Part shown: piece after piece, positions 1 through 10,277 of the stretch
How positions within the stretch are numbered: position 1 is the first letter of the stretch
How the letters are laid out: each line of letters begins with the position of its first letter
Source: Rhodospirillaceae bacterium
GTDB lineage: Bacteria > Pseudomonadota > Alphaproteobacteria > GCA-2731375
NCBI GenBank assembly: GCA_018660265.1
Contig: JABJKS010000059.1
Location: 1-64,000 of the forward strand
DNA length: 64,000 nucleotides
Direction: 5' to 3'
Made by a program: the position numbers and the translations under genes
Notes under the pieces: model-generated
Told to the model about the DNA's origin: nothing
The model's input: only the letters and a program-made list of their open reading frames with translations
Database searches by the model: none

Positions 1-224
1 AGGCGGCAAGAGCCGCCGAATGAACCCCGAACGTCAATCCCTAACACCTCTAAAAATTAGCCGCTGAAAACCGCCGTTGATCCGGCTGAAGCCGTGTGCT
101 CAGATCAAAGCTGATCGCGATCATGAATAATGTGGGCTAATTAGTTAACTGTCATCATAATTCCAATGTTAAAATTCTATTCGGCCAATGAAGAATGGCT
201 ACGGAGCGATGATGAGGGACTGGA

Positions 225-713
225 ATGGACCGCAACAGCCTACAAATCTTTCATGTTAACTTGAACTGCAGCGACCTCGACCGATCGGTTATGTTCTACG
301 AGTTGATCGGCTTCAGTGTCGTCAATGATTTCGGTTCGGACCAGCAAGGCTTTGCCGAAATCGGCTTGCCGCCGATCCTGCGGATGCCCGAAGATTGCGA
401 TGCCCGTGCCGTATTGATGGCCTTGTCGGACGACCCGAGGGCAACGCGGCTCGACCTGATCGAATGGAAGCGACCGGAAAGCGAACGTGTTGCAAAGGGC
501 GATCTGGCCCGTATCGGCTTTGGCCGCCTGTGTTTGAAAGTCAGGGATTGCCAGGAATTGCATGATAAACTGGCGGCAGCTGGCCACGCGCCTTACAGCG
601 CGCCGCTGGAGATCGTCATGGGCGGAACCCGACAACTGGTCTTCTGCGTCGACGACCCCGATGGAACGGTGGTCGAGTTCATGCAGTTTTTAAAACCCGG
701 ACGCGACAAATAG
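225..713 (+). CDS. VOC family (glyoxalase/dioxygenase fold) protein
   Basis: A 162-residue protein of the vicinal oxygen chelate fold. The N-terminus has the family signature of a strand followed by 'CSDLDRSVMFYELIGF', and the C-terminus has 'VVFCVDDPDGTVVEF'-like residues (LVFCVDDPDGTVVEFMQF), where the closing metal-binding Glu usually lies. Members include glyoxalases, ring-cleavage dioxygenases and antibiotic-resistance proteins. Nothing here fixes the substrate. The start ATG follows an AGGGA ribosome site at a good distance. It is convergent with the carboxylase gene. The family is secure but the function is unknown. Confidence 0.85.
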   Translation: MDRNSLQIFHVNLNCSDLDRSVMFYELIGFSVVNDFGSDQQGFAEIGLPPILRMPEDCDARAVLMALSDDPRATRLDLIEWKRPESERVAKGDLARIGFGRLCLKVRDCQELHDKLAAAGHAPYSAPLEIVMGGTRQLVFCVDDPDGTVVEFMQFLKPGRDK

Positions 714-755
714 CGTTGCCGCGCATTTTCGGTGCTCCGTTCAGGGCCAAAATGT

Positions 756-3700
756 TCAAGGCCTGAATTGTAATGCGCGCGGCTCCAGGCGTCCCGGTTT
801 GGAGACGATCTCGTAGGCGGTTTCGACCCATTCGCAGACCAGTTTGCGGGTATCCCTGGGGTCGATCATTTCCTCGATCTGGAAATGATTGAGGGGGCCA
901 ATCGGCCCGCGCGCGCTTTCGATGCGGGCGTTGATTTCTGCACGCAGGGCAATGGGGTCTTCAGCTTCCGCCAATTGCCGTTTGTAGGCCGCTTCGATAC
1001 CACCTTCGGGCGGGATGCCGCCGGTGTCCGCTGCGGGCCATGCGACCCGGACCGACGGCGTCGCCTTGGGCGTGGCATAGTTATTGCCCGCGACGCCAAA
1101 GCTGCGCCTGGCGATGACGGTAAAAATCGGCACCTTGATTTGTGCGAAGGCGACCATCCATTCACCGCCCTTGCGAATGGTGCCGGCGATTTCGTGCTCC
1201 AGGCCAACCGCGAAGCCCGGGTTGTCGACCAGATTCAAAAGCGGGATATGGAAAGTATCGCACAGGTCAATATGACGTCGCAGCTTATCGCAGCCATCCG
1301 CTGTCAGGGCACCGCCGTTGACGTGCCGGCTGTCCGAGGCGATGACGCCCAGGGGATGGCCGTTGAAGCGGACAAAGCCGGTGATTTGATCCGTGCCCCA
1401 GAGGGAGCCGATTTCGAAAAACGACTCTTTATCGGCCATCAATCGAATAGCCTTGCGCATGTCGAAGGTGGAGGTGCGGCTGCGTGGGATCAGCGTGAAC
1501 AGCTCCTCTTCCCGGCGGTCTGTTGGATCGTCCGGGTTCGGCGGCAACACCGACGGCGCTTCATAAGCGCTGGACGGCAGGTAAGAGAGAAAGCGACGGG
1601 TCTGGGCAACGGCGTCTTCCTCGCTCTCCGCCAGATTGTCGACGGAACCGTTGGTGCAGTGGATGCGCCAATCACCAAGTTCTTCCTTGCTGATGTCGTA
1701 ACCCATGGCATGGCTGACAACGGGTGGGCCGGCGACGAACAGTTGCGAGATATCCCGTACCATGACCGAAAAATGGCCTAGGACCGCTTTCGCCGCGCCG
1801 ATACCCACGACACTGCCCAGCAGCATATTGATCACGGGGATCGTGGATAGCTGCTCTGTATAAAGACTGCTGCCCAACTCCCCCGGCAGGAATGACCCGC
1901 CGCCGCCTGTGACCCTTGGCCGCCCGGCCTTGATCGCACCGGCGCTTTCTTTGGCATCGCTGTCACCGGATTGTTGTTGTTGCGGCACCATTGTGGCGAC
2001 ACTGCCGCCGCCTGATGAGCCGTCAAGCAGCCTGATCGACGGTGCCAGCATCTCCAAGGCAAGACCGTCCAGATGACGGCTTTTGGAACCGATGGCGCCA
2101 TCGGCATGTCCCCCGCGTGAGGTAAAGTCATCGGCGCAGACAATAGCCGTACGCCCGGCAATCTTACCCCATCCGCCGACATGATTGGCCGGCGTAAAAG
2201 CGGCAACATCGCCATACTCGTCATAAGTGGCGAAGCCTGCCAGACTGCCCACCTCCCGAAACGTATCGTCATCCAACAGCAGGCTGATCCGCTCCCGACA
2301 GTTCAATTTGTCCCGGGACCGCTGTCGGACCACGCCTGGATCATCGGACCCGGGTGCCAGGCGCGCGTGCGCCAGATTTTGCAGGGCTTCGACTTCTTCC
2401 AGCACCGGGGTCCAGGTCTCGTTGACGTCTCGTTCGGCCAGGTCCCGTTCCGCATCGCCCGCATCCGGCGTGATCCCGGCGACGACCTGGCCCGCCATGA
2501 CATTGTCGCCGACATGGACGGATTGGACCGCCGTGACCGTGCCCGAGCATGGGGCGGCAACAGCGGCTTCCATCTTCATGGCACTGATCACGAGCAGGGT
2601 ATCGCCAGCCTTGACGCGGCTGCCTTCGACCAGAGATATCTCCAAAATGCTGCCGGCCATGGGGCATTCCAGCGCTGTCGCGTTGCCGGCGATGTCCAAT
2701 GGCGGCAAACTAGATTCAAACTGAGCGTTGATCCGCCCCCCACCTGGAGTGATAAGGGTGGCTGCCTGTTGTTCCAGAAAATCAACCGCCTCTGCCGCCC
2801 CTTGTTGCTGGATGATATTGGATAGTTCCGGATTTTCCGCCATCAAAGAGGTTCTGGCATCGCCGTCGCGCACTTCTGGTTTTTCCAATATGGCCCTTAA
2901 CTGGGCGAGGTTGGTGGGCAGTCCACCGATATGGAATTCATCCAGGGCGGCGAGGGTGCGTTCGACAGAGGCGGGCAGGCTGCCACGGGAACTGGATGTA
3001 CATATGAGCTTTGCCAGCAACGGATCAAATTGACTGGGCGGTGTGTAGCCCAGATAGCCGCAGGCGTCGACGCGAATGCCGGGGCCCGACGGCTCCTTAT
3101 AGCCCGAAATGGTGCCCGCACCCTGGGCGACGACCCGGACTTGTACGGCATAACCCCTGGGCAGGCCAACCGCCGCTTGATCCCCCAGGCCCAACTGGTC
3201 CAACGACGCGCCGCCCGCGATGTGGAATTGCGCTTCCACCAGGTCGATACCTGTGACCTGCTCCGTCACTGTGTGTTCCACCTGGATGCGGGGATTGCAT
3301 TCAATGAAATAGTAATCCCCGCATTCGGGTGTCACCAGGAACTCGACCGTGCCGGCGTTGACGTAATCCGCCGCCTTGGCCAGCTTGATCGCATCATCAA
3401 GCATGTTTTGCCGCAGCGTTGGGTCAAGACCCGCCGCCGGGGCGATCTCAACGACTTTTTGATTGCGGATCTGCACCGAGCAATCCCGTTCATGCAGATG
3501 AACAGTCTGACCCTTGCCATCAGCCAGGATCTGCACTTCGATATGGCGGGGCCGTTCGATCAGCTTTTCGATGAATATGGAGCCATCACCAAAGGCGGCG
3601 GCGGCTTCGCTTTCGCAGCGCTGATAGGCTTCGCCCAACTCATCCTCGTTTTGTACCGCGCGCATGCCCCGCCCGCCACCGCCTGCAGCGGCCTTTAGCA

Positions 3701-4181
3701 TCACCGGATAACCAATGCCGTGGGCAATCTCGCGTGCTTCATCGCCGGAGGCGACCGCCGTGGTGCTGCCAGCGACAATGGGAATGCCACAGGACTGCGC
3801 CAATGCGCGCGCCGTGACCTTATCGCCGAATAATTGCAGTGCCGATGGGGACGGCCCGATAAAGGCGATGCTCTCAACCGCGCACATGGTCGCGAAATTG
3901 GCATTTTCGGACAGGAAGCCATAGCCGGGGTGAATGCAATCGCACTGCATTTCCTTGGCGATCTTGATGATCGCGGCACCATCTAGATAGGCGGCAACGG
4001 CATCTTGTTGGTTGGTCTCGCCGATGACATGGGTATGGGTTGTCAGCCGCGTGTGCAGGGACAATGCGTCCACCGGCGCATGGATCGAAACGGATTCGAT
4101 GCCCAACGCCTTGGCGGCTTTCGCAATGCGGATGGCGATTTCGCCACGGTTGGCGATCAAGACTCGGGTTGGCAGGCTCAT
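756..4181 (-). CDS. Single-chain biotin-dependent acyl-CoA carboxylase (BC-BCCP-CT)
   Basis: One polypeptide of about 1141 residues carries all three activities of a biotin-dependent carboxylase. The N-terminal biotin carboxylase begins MSLPTRVLIANRGEIAIR and has the glycine-rich ATP-grasp loop (GGGGRGM). A biotin carrier domain follows, with the AMKM motif and biotinyl lysine near residue 536. The C-terminal half is a carboxyltransferase with both CT subdomains. This order matches the single-chain long-chain acyl-CoA carboxylases rather than the split acc or pcc subunits. The upstream frame stays open to 4322, but I chose the ATG at 4181 because GAGGA sits just before it and homology begins there. 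The likely role is ATP-dependent carboxylation of an acyl-CoA. Chain-length preference cannot be read from sequence. Confidence 0.9.
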   Translation of the reverse strand: MSLPTRVLIANRGEIAIRIAKAAKALGIESVSIHAPVDALSLHTRLTTHTHVIGETNQQDAVAAYLDGAAIIKIAKEMQCDCIHPGYGFLSENANFATMCAVESIAFIGPSPSALQLFGDKVTARALAQSCGIPIVAGSTTAVASGDEAREIAHGIGYPVMLKAAAGGGGRGMRAVQNEDELGEAYQRCESEAAAAFGDGSIFIEKLIERPRHIEVQILADGKGQTVHLHERDCSVQIRNQKVVEIAPAAGLDPTLRQNMLDDAIKLAKAADYVNAGTVEFLVTPECGDYYFIECNPRIQVEHTVTEQVTGIDLVEAQFHIAGGASLDQLGLGDQAAVGLPRGYAVQVRVVAQGAGTISGYKEPSGPGIRVDACGYLGYTPPSQFDPLLAKLICTSSSRGSLPASVERTLAALDEFHIGGLPTNLAQLRAILEKPEVRDGDARTSLMAENPELSNIIQQQGAAEAVDFLEQQAATLITPGGGRINAQFESSLPPLDIAGNATALECPMAGSILEISLVEGSRVKAGDTLLVISAMKMEAAVAAPCSGTVTAVQSVHVGDNVMAGQVVAGITPDAGDAERDLAERDVNETWTPVLEEVEALQNLAHARLAPGSDDPGVVRQRSRDKLNCRERISLLLDDDTFREVGSLAGFATYDEYGDVAAFTPANHVGGWGKIAGRTAIVCADDFTSRGGHADGAIGSKSRHLDGLALEMLAPSIRLLDGSSGGGSVATMVPQQQQSGDSDAKESAGAIKAGRPRVTGGGGSFLPGELGSSLYTEQLSTIPVINMLLGSVVGIGAAKAVLGHFSVMVRDISQLFVAGPPVVSHAMGYDISKEELGDWRIHCTNGSVDNLAESEEDAVAQTRRFLSYLPSSAYEAPSVLPPNPDDPTDRREEELFTLIPRSRTSTFDMRKAIRLMADKESFFEIGSLWGTDQITGFVRFNGHPLGVIASDSRHVNGGALTADGCDKLRRHIDLCDTFHIPLLNLVDNPGFAVGLEHEIAGTIRKGGEWMVAFAQIKVPIFTVIARRSFGVAGNNYATPKATPSVRVAWPAADTGGIPPEGGIEAAYKRQLAEAEDPIALRAEINARIESARGPIGPLNHFQIEEMIDPRDTRKLVCEWVETAYEIVSKPGRLEPRALQFRP

Positions 4182-4416
4182 GTCGTTCCTCGCAAAATGA
4201 CTTTTTGTGACAGACGCAATATTGCCGATGGCCGCTGTCAATCTGAGAATGGAATTATGGCCTGCTGGACCGCCTTCGGTCAAAGTCGAACTCGCAACTA
4301 GAATGCCAAACGCCCCGGCCAATTTCTTGACCGAAGCGCGTGGTTTTTGATGGATCGATCCGGAGGGGAACCAGACCTTTCCAACTTGGCACCTTTCAGA
4401 AAGGCACCGTTATGAT

Positions 4417-4437
4417 GGGCCGGGAAAACCCCGGCCC
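4417..4437 (-). terminator. GC-rich hairpin after the chemoreceptor gene
   Basis: An 8-bp perfect stem (GGGCCGGG with CCCGGCCC) and a 5-nt loop lie seven bases beyond the stop codon of the minus-strand chemoreceptor gene. No strong T-run follows, so termination may be partial or factor-assisted. Confidence 0.5.
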
Positions 4438-4443
4438 AGGGGA

Positions 4444-6699
4444 TTATGCGGCCCTGACGGAATTCAGGAACTTATCCACTTCATCTTTCAAGCTGGTCGC
4501 CTGCTTGCTGAGACCATTGGTTGCTTCCAGTACCTGGCTGGCCGCCGAACCGGTTTCCTGGGCACCGCGATTTACTTCGCCCATGTTGGAGTTGACCTCT
4601 TCGGTGCCCTGCGCGGCCTCCTGCACATTTCGGCTAATCTCCTGCGTTGAGGCACCCTGTTCCTCGACAGCGGCAGAGATTGAATTGCCGATCTCGCTGA
4701 TTTGACTGATGGTCTGCGAGATACCTTCGATAGCGGTCACGGCAGAACCAGTCGCGGTCTGGATTTCTGCGATCTGACCAGAGATTTCCTCCGTCGCTTT
4801 CGCTGTCTGCGCGGCCAGGTTTTTCACTTCAGAGGCGACCACGGCAAAGCCCTTGCCCGCATCACCCGCCCGTGCCGCCTCGATCGTGGCGTTCAGGGCC
4901 AGCAAGTTGGTCTGATTGGCGATGTCGTTGATGAGGCCAACCACTTCGCCGATCTTCTGTGAAGCTTCCACCAAGCCTTGGACTTGTTCCGTCGCGCTCT
5001 GGGATTCCGCCACAGCGGTGTTGGAAATGTCAGAGGATTGACTGACCTGACGGGATATTTCCTGAACCGTCGCCGACATTTCCTCGGTCGCGGTTGCCAC
5101 CGATTGCACATTGGCACTGGCCTGAATGGAGGCGGTGGTAACGGTGGCGGATCGTTCAGAGGTCTGATCGGCGATGCCGCGCATTTCCTCGGCTGATGAG
5201 CTCATGCTTGTCGCCGAGTCGCCAACCGATTGTACAATGCCCATGACCGCGCTTTCGAAGTTATCGGCAAGTTGGATGCGCTCCTCTCGCATCCGCTTTT
5301 CGGCATCAAGGCGCTGGTGCTCTGCGTCCGCTTCCATGCGCTTGACGTTGATGGCATTGTCCTTAAAGACCTGGACTGTGCCCGCCATATCGCCAATTTC
5401 GTCCTTGCGTTCCGTGCCGGGAACTTCGATCTCAAGGTCACCTTCCGCCAGTTTGACCATGGCCGATGTCATGGAGGCAATTGGTTTGGCAATGCCATTG
5501 CCAATGATCCAGGCAAGGACACCACCAATCAGGATGGCGAGGCCAACGCAAATGGCGATTAGCAGATAGGTGGTGGACACCGTTTCCACGTTGCCGGCCC
5601 GGCGCTGTTCCATCAGAGCGGTTTCCTCAGCCGAGAACTCACCCATCAAGCGGCGGAACTCGTCGAAATACTTCTTACCGCGTGCCTCACCGATCAGATC
5701 AGCCATATCGTCCATGGTTTTGGCGTTGCCGATCTGGCGCCGCAGGGCGATGGCCGGTTCGGTAACCTTTTCTCTCCATTCGCTGATCGTCTTTTGGGTT
5801 TCTTTCAATAACTTGACCTGGGCCGGATTGTCGTTGACCGTCTGGCTCAAGCTATCTGTCAGTTCAATGAAGCGTTTGGAGCCAGACGTGTAGGGGGCAA
5901 GGAAAGCGTCCTGGCCTGCCAATAGATAGCCGCGCATGCCGGTCTCCATATCCACGGCAGCGGCAACAATGGCATTGGCGTGCTGGATCACCTTGTAGGT
6001 ATGGGCGACCCATTTTTCGTTCTCCGCCATGATCTCCAGCTGTTTGACGTCAACAGTGCTGCCCGATTTGGCAGTTCTCCTAACGGTCTCGAAGGTGGAT
6101 ACAAAATCGGCGTGACGTTTATCGAGCAGCGACTGTTCCCGTTCGATGAAGGTTTTGATCTGGCCGCGGAACTTGTCGAAATAGACCTTGCCCCGGGCTT
6201 CGCCGACCAGCGCAGCCATGTCGTTCATGGTTTGCGCATCGCCGATCTCCCGCCGCAACTGGATGGTCGGCTCCGTGACCTCGCTCTGCCATTCGCGCAG
6301 AACTTTTTCCACCTCACCCAGGCGGGCGACTTGTTTCGGGTTGTCGTTGACAGTTTGTTGTAGTTCCGTGATGCCTTGGTAGGTCGACGCCTCGCCGCCC
6401 TTATAGGGGTCAAGGAATTCATTCTTGCCGGCCAGCAAATAGCCGCGCATTCCGGTTTCCATATCCACGGCGGAACCAACGATGGCTGCTGCATCGCCCA
6501 GCACCTCGTGGGTGTGACCGACCCATTTGTTGGTGGTAACAATTGAATCGATGCCATAAACGGCGACGCCGCCCAGGCCGGCCAATAGGACCAGCGGCGA
6601 GCAAATGCCGATCAATATTTTCGGTTTGGTCTTCAGGTTGGAGAATACGTTCCCGCTCAATTTTTCTTTTACGACATTAACATCGTTTACATCGCCCAT
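4444..6699 (-). CDS. Methyl-accepting chemotaxis protein with two CHASE3 domains
   Basis: A chemoreceptor of 751 residues. A short cytoplasmic N-terminus is followed by a membrane helix at about 28-50. A periplasmic region holds two consecutive CHASE3-like domains, at about 50-190 and 205-345. Each contains the same signature, [14 protein letters not shown], followed by an F-L-x-P-Y motif. A second membrane helix lies near 375-400, then a HAMP domain, then a long coiled-coil signalling domain with the conserved hairpin tip ([18 protein letters not shown]). GAAGGG precedes the ATG. It presumably passes an unknown periplasmic or membrane-stress signal to CheA/CheW. CheZ and CheY genes lie 33 kb away in this window, but cheA and cheW are not seen. 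Confidence 0.95.
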   Translation of the reverse strand: MGDVNDVNVVKEKLSGNVFSNLKTKPKILIGICSPLVLLAGLGGVAVYGIDSIVTTNKWVGHTHEVLGDAAAIVGSAVDMETGMRGYLLAGKNEFLDPYKGGEASTYQGITELQQTVNDNPKQVARLGEVEKVLREWQSEVTEPTIQLRREIGDAQTMNDMAALVGEARGKVYFDKFRGQIKTFIEREQSLLDKRHADFVSTFETVRRTAKSGSTVDVKQLEIMAENEKWVAHTYKVIQHANAIVAAAVDMETGMRGYLLAGQDAFLAPYTSGSKRFIELTDSLSQTVNDNPAQVKLLKETQKTISEWREKVTEPAIALRRQIGNAKTMDDMADLIGEARGKKYFDEFRRLMGEFSAEETALMEQRRAGNVETVSTTYLLIAICVGLAILIGGVLAWIIGNGIAKPIASMTSAMVKLAEGDLEIEVPGTERKDEIGDMAGTVQVFKDNAINVKRMEADAEHQRLDAEKRMREERIQLADNFESAVMGIVQSVGDSATSMSSSAEEMRGIADQTSERSATVTTASIQASANVQSVATATEEMSATVQEISRQVSQSSDISNTAVAESQSATEQVQGLVEASQKIGEVVGLINDIANQTNLLALNATIEAARAGDAGKGFAVVASEVKNLAAQTAKATEEISGQIAEIQTATGSAVTAIEGISQTISQISEIGNSISAAVEEQGASTQEISRNVQEAAQGTEEVNSNMGEVNRGAQETGSAASQVLEATNGLSKQATSLKDEVDKFLNSVRAA

Positions 6700-7146
6700 T
6701 TTCTAACCCTTCTATTCTACCTTATATGCACGATTTAAATTCGGAATAATTTCCATGCAGCGCGCATAAATGCCCCAAAAACGAGAATGCAAATTTTAAA
6801 TTCGCATCCATGCCATATTCTGAAGCATAATTTTGCCTAAAATCGTTTAAAAACTATGAATAGGCGATGGGTACTCGAAAGTTGGGTTGAGTAGTATTGA
6901 TCTGGATTGGTTTTTACTTGAATTTGAAGTAATACGTCATCGGATGTAAAATTTGGTCATAATAATATTTCTAATATGATATATTGCGTACTGTGGCTTA
7001 TGACCCGGCATTTTCCCCTGCAAAGTGCCGAAGTCTCTGCCCGTGCGGCGTTTGCAATTCGTGCAATGACCACAAAAACCCTTTGCCGAGATAGAGGGCC
7101 ACTGGGGTATCCAGAGAGGCTCGGGAAACGGAACCTGATGCTCTGG
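6700..7146. other. AT-rich intergenic region upstream of the chemoreceptor gene
   Basis: This stretch of about 450 bases holds no credible gene. It is markedly more AT-rich than its surroundings from about 6710 to 6990 and should contain the chemoreceptor promoter, read on the minus strand. I could not identify convincing -35/-10, sigma-28 or sigma-54 sites. A plus-strand open frame at 6976-7215 runs into the antisense of the next gene and looks random. Confidence 0.6.
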
Positions 7147-8025
7147 TTATTGGCCGTCCTTCAATGCGCTTGCCTCGATGGCGTTCCACTCGGACAAACC
7201 CATCAACTCGCTTAACCCTTCCAGGGACATCAGGGCGTTGGTGCTTGCGCTGCCCAGGCGACCGTTGTTCAACAAATCACCATAGACGGCCATTTGGGCC
7301 GATAAAGCTACGCCCAGGCCAGTGACGGCATAGAACACCATTTTCACGCCAAGTGCCGCGAATTCATCGTGGGACAGCATGCTTTCGGGCCATTCGCCGA
7401 CGCCTCCCACCATGGCCAGGGGGCCATGCAGTTCTTTGCACAGGCGGGCCAGGTCCGTCACCTCGAACGGTTCGGCGATCATGGCCAGATCCGCACCGGC
7501 GGCGAAATAGGCGTTCAGGCGGGCGATGACCGCGTCCATGCCTTCATCCACCTTGGCGTCAGAGCGGGCAATGATGACAAAATCCGGGTCCTGGCGCGCT
7601 GCCAGGGCAGCCCGCAGGCGGGCCACCATTTCCCCCACCGGCACCACGGCCCGCCCGGCCATGCCGCCACAGCGTTTCGGCAGGGATTGATCCTCTATAT
7701 GGATGCCGGCGATCCCTGCACGTTCAAAATCCCGCACTGTGCGGTGGACATTGGTCAGGCCACCATAGCCCGTATCCGCATCCGAAATAACAGGAATGGG
7801 AACGGCGGCGGCAATATGGCCAGCATGGGTGACAATCTCCGCCTGAGAGGCGAGGCCGATATCCGGCATGCCCAGCAAAGATGCTTCCATGCCAAAGCCG
7901 GTTAAATATACCGCCCCATGGCCGAGAGCATGGACCACCCGGGCCGAGGCACCATCATAGGCACCTGGGATTAACAAAGGGCCGTCAGTGGCAAGTAAAT
8001 CTCGCAGCTTCGTCGTCGGTTTCAT
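7147..8025 (-). CDS. Isocitrate lyase/PEP mutase superfamily enzyme
   Basis: A 292-residue TIM-barrel enzyme related to 2-methylisocitrate lyase, PEP mutase and oxaloacetate decarboxylase. Visible active-site motifs are the metal-binding DADTGYG segment (near 78-84) and the catalytic-loop motif EDQSLPKRCGG, which keeps the lyase cysteine. The protein therefore probably cleaves or rearranges a C-C or P-C bond next to a carboxylate. It is the first gene of a likely catabolic island and lies just downstream of, and co-oriented with, the MFS transporter gene. The exact substrate is unknown. Confidence 0.85.
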   Translation of the reverse strand: MKPTTKLRDLLATDGPLLIPGAYDGASARVVHALGHGAVYLTGFGMEASLLGMPDIGLASQAEIVTHAGHIAAAVPIPVISDADTGYGGLTNVHRTVRDFERAGIAGIHIEDQSLPKRCGGMAGRAVVPVGEMVARLRAALAARQDPDFVIIARSDAKVDEGMDAVIARLNAYFAAGADLAMIAEPFEVTDLARLCKELHGPLAMVGGVGEWPESMLSHDEFAALGVKMVFYAVTGLGVALSAQMAVYGDLLNNGRLGSASTNALMSLEGLSELMGLSEWNAIEASALKDGQ

Positions 8026-8110
8026 ATTCCCAAACCTCCCATCCTAACTACATTCCAATGCCATCCTAACGCTGGCCATGATATTGCGCCATCGCACCTT
8101 GGAATAAGAT

Positions 8111-9346
8111 TTACGGGCGGGGCGGGCAATCCCGTACGCGCAGATAGATTGCAAATGTCACCAGGGCCATGACGGCGATAAAACCAAAGGCGGCCCGGTA
8201 ACCCATCTCACTGGCACCACCGGTTGCTGTCACAGCGACGTTGCCGATCAGGCCGCCGACCGCCATTTGCATCAAAGCGATCGAGATCATGATGCCCGTA
8301 TTGACCGTGCTCAGGCCCCGCCCGATCAAATGATCCGGCACCATGGCCCGGCCATGGGCCAGCAATATGGTGGGAAAGCCACAGGCCAGACCTAACAGAG
8401 CGAGCAGGACGGTCACCGTAATCAGGCCTGGCGACGGCAACAGGGCCAGGGTGCCCATAATGGCGGCAATGGCCAGGGCACCGCCAAGGACCAGGCCTTT
8501 CAGGGTATTCAAGACGCGGGATGCCTGGCCAAACAGGAAATGTCCCGCAACCCCAGAAATAGCCATGAAGATCAGCACGCTGCCCCGCTCTGTCTCGTTC
8601 AAGCCATGGATATCGTTCAGATACGGCCCGCCCCAGATGCCCAGGATCGTATTCCCCGCCGAAAGGGCCATGCCGCCGGCGGTAATACCCAGGATCCCCG
8701 GCGTACGCATCACGGCCCAGGAACCGGCCAGCACATCGCGCAGCTTTTCCTGTCGTTCCGGCCTGGCCTTGGCGTCGACGCCCGGGGGTTGGTCCCGCAT
8801 GGTCGCCATGGCCAGAATAGCAATCGCCGTCATCACGACACCGATGCCGAGAAAACTATCCCGCCAGCCAATAGAGGTGACCAAATAGGCCAAGGGAATT
8901 GTCGCCATGAAGGTTCCCAGCATGGCAAAACTGTTCAGGGTCGCGCCGATGGTGGTAAAGCGGTTCGCCGGGTAAAACCGCGCGATCACCAGAAAGGCAC
9001 CGGAAAATATTCCGGCACAACCAGCCCCCATCATCAGCCGGGCCAGCATCATCATGGGGCCAGAGGATGACAGGGCAAAGATAAAGGTCCCCCCTACCGT
9101 CAACAGGAACAATCCGCAAACCGTCAGCCGGGGGCCGAAACGGTCCAGCATCAAGCCCGTGGGGATTTGCAGCACGGCGTAGCTGAAAAAGAAGCCTGAT
9201 GCGATAAGGCCGAGCATTTCGGGCGTCAGGGACAGATCCGTGGCGAGTTCCGGGGCCAGCACCCCCATGGAGGAGCGGATGAATATATTCGCCAGACCAA
9301 GGCCGTAGAGCGCCGCCATCATCGGCAGTAAGGTCGGTGCTCTCAC
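8111..9346 (-). CDS. MFS transporter
   Basis: A 411-residue inner-membrane protein with about twelve hydrophobic helices and a typical MFS loop motif between helices 2 and 3 (GLMLDRFGPR, near residue 64). It resembles anion:cation symporters and sugar-phosphate-type permeases that import organic acids. Its gene is divergent from the racemase-fold and thiolase genes and co-directional with the lyase-family gene. A role as importer of the island's substrate is a reasonable inference. Substrate specificity is not readable. Confidence 0.88.
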   Translation of the reverse strand: MRAPTLLPMMAALYGLGLANIFIRSSMGVLAPELATDLSLTPEMLGLIASGFFFSYAVLQIPTGLMLDRFGPRLTVCGLFLLTVGGTFIFALSSSGPMMMLARLMMGAGCAGIFSGAFLVIARFYPANRFTTIGATLNSFAMLGTFMATIPLAYLVTSIGWRDSFLGIGVVMTAIAILAMATMRDQPPGVDAKARPERQEKLRDVLAGSWAVMRTPGILGITAGGMALSAGNTILGIWGGPYLNDIHGLNETERGSVLIFMAISGVAGHFLFGQASRVLNTLKGLVLGGALAIAAIMGTLALLPSPGLITVTVLLALLGLACGFPTILLAHGRAMVPDHLIGRGLSTVNTGIMISIALMQMAVGGLIGNVAVTATGGASEMGYRAAFGFIAVMALVTFAIYLRVRDCPPRP

Positions 9347-9465
9347 AATTGATCCTTTAAATACGCTGGCGACTGACGAAGGGTTACCGTCGCCTTATAC
9401 CAGCCAATTCCTAGCGCATCAAAGTGTGCTAACGTGGGACATGAAATTGAGCGGGGGAAAGCAAA

Positions 9466-10260
9466 ATGGCAGCCAAGGAAGCCGGGATCCGAATTTGTTA
9501 TCAAAGCTATGTCGACTATGAAAATGGCGCGACCTATTGGGACCATTTGCGCCGGCACATTGGCGACATTGTAGATGAGGGTACGGAAGTTGATGTTATT
9601 GGCATCACGCCGTTCGACAGCTATGCCCACCCCCTGGTTGAATTTCGCTGTGCCCGTGAAATGATCGCCCACGCCATACAGGCGGAGCGGGATGGTTATG
9701 ATGCCTTCATTGTCGGCCATTTTCAGGACGCGGGCCTGTATGAGGCGCGTTCAGCGGTGGATATTCCCGTCCTGGCCCTAGGTGAGGCGACTATGCTGTA
9801 TAGCTGTCAGTTGGGTCAGCAAAGCGGCATTGTCACCATCAACCCCCGCTTTATTCCCTGGTTCCATCACCAAATCGGCAAATATGGTCTGCGGGAGCGG
9901 GTGACGGGCGTCCATGCCATGACGTTTGAACCGGGGCAGATCATGGAAGGCTTTGACTCGCATGAAAACTTCGAAGAGGTAAAGCGCCTGTATGCCGAGC
10001 AGGCTAAGCCGTTGGTAGCCCAGGGCTGCGACGTTTTGATCCCGGGGGGCGGTATCCCCATGTTGTTGTTCGCGCGCGAACATAATCATAATGTTGACGG
10101 CGCGCCCATCATCAACGGTATCCCCATTGTGGTAAAGATGACGGAGATGGCGGTGAAGCTGCGCCGTCTGACGGGCCTGCATGTGAGCCGGACGTCCGAC
10201 TATGTGCAGCCGCCGCTCGAAGTGATCGAAGAATTTTTAACCCATCCCAAAGGGCTGTAA
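9466..10260 (+). CDS. Asp/Glu/hydantoin racemase-fold protein lacking both catalytic cysteines
   Basis: A 264-residue protein with the Asp/Glu/hydantoin racemase fold: N-terminal strand-loop, a D-A-F-I-V-G-H-F-Q-D-A-G-L segment and a C-terminal L-I-P-G-G-G-I-P motif. In true racemases these two positions carry the catalytic cysteines (ACFxD and LGCAG). Here they are His85 (in GHFQD) and Gly195 (in PGGG). A cofactor-free two-base racemase mechanism is thus unlikely. Decarboxylase, isomerase or binding roles are possible. The gene starts the plus-strand run that continues into the thiolase-fold gene 17 bases later. Confidence 0.8.
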   Translation: MAAKEAGIRICYQSYVDYENGATYWDHLRRHIGDIVDEGTEVDVIGITPFDSYAHPLVEFRCAREMIAHAIQAERDGYDAFIVGHFQDAGLYEARSAVDIPVLALGEATMLYSCQLGQQSGIVTINPRFIPWFHHQIGKYGLRERVTGVHAMTFEPGQIMEGFDSHENFEEVKRLYAEQAKPLVAQGCDVLIPGGGIPMLLFAREHNHNVDGAPIINGIPIVVKMTEMAVKLRRLTGLHVSRTSDYVQPPLEVIEEFLTHPKGL

Positions 10261-10277
10261 CGGATTTAAGAAGGGCT

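Noticed and set aside
1-224. Gene or RNA at the left edge
   Set aside because: Only a 6-bp hairpin (bases 2-17, AAGA loop) without a T-run is visible; it may be the tail of an upstream gene's terminator, but the evidence is too weak.
6976-7215. Plus-strand 79-residue frame after the lyase-family gene
   Set aside because: It runs antisense into the 3' end of that gene, lacks a ribosome site and has no motif.
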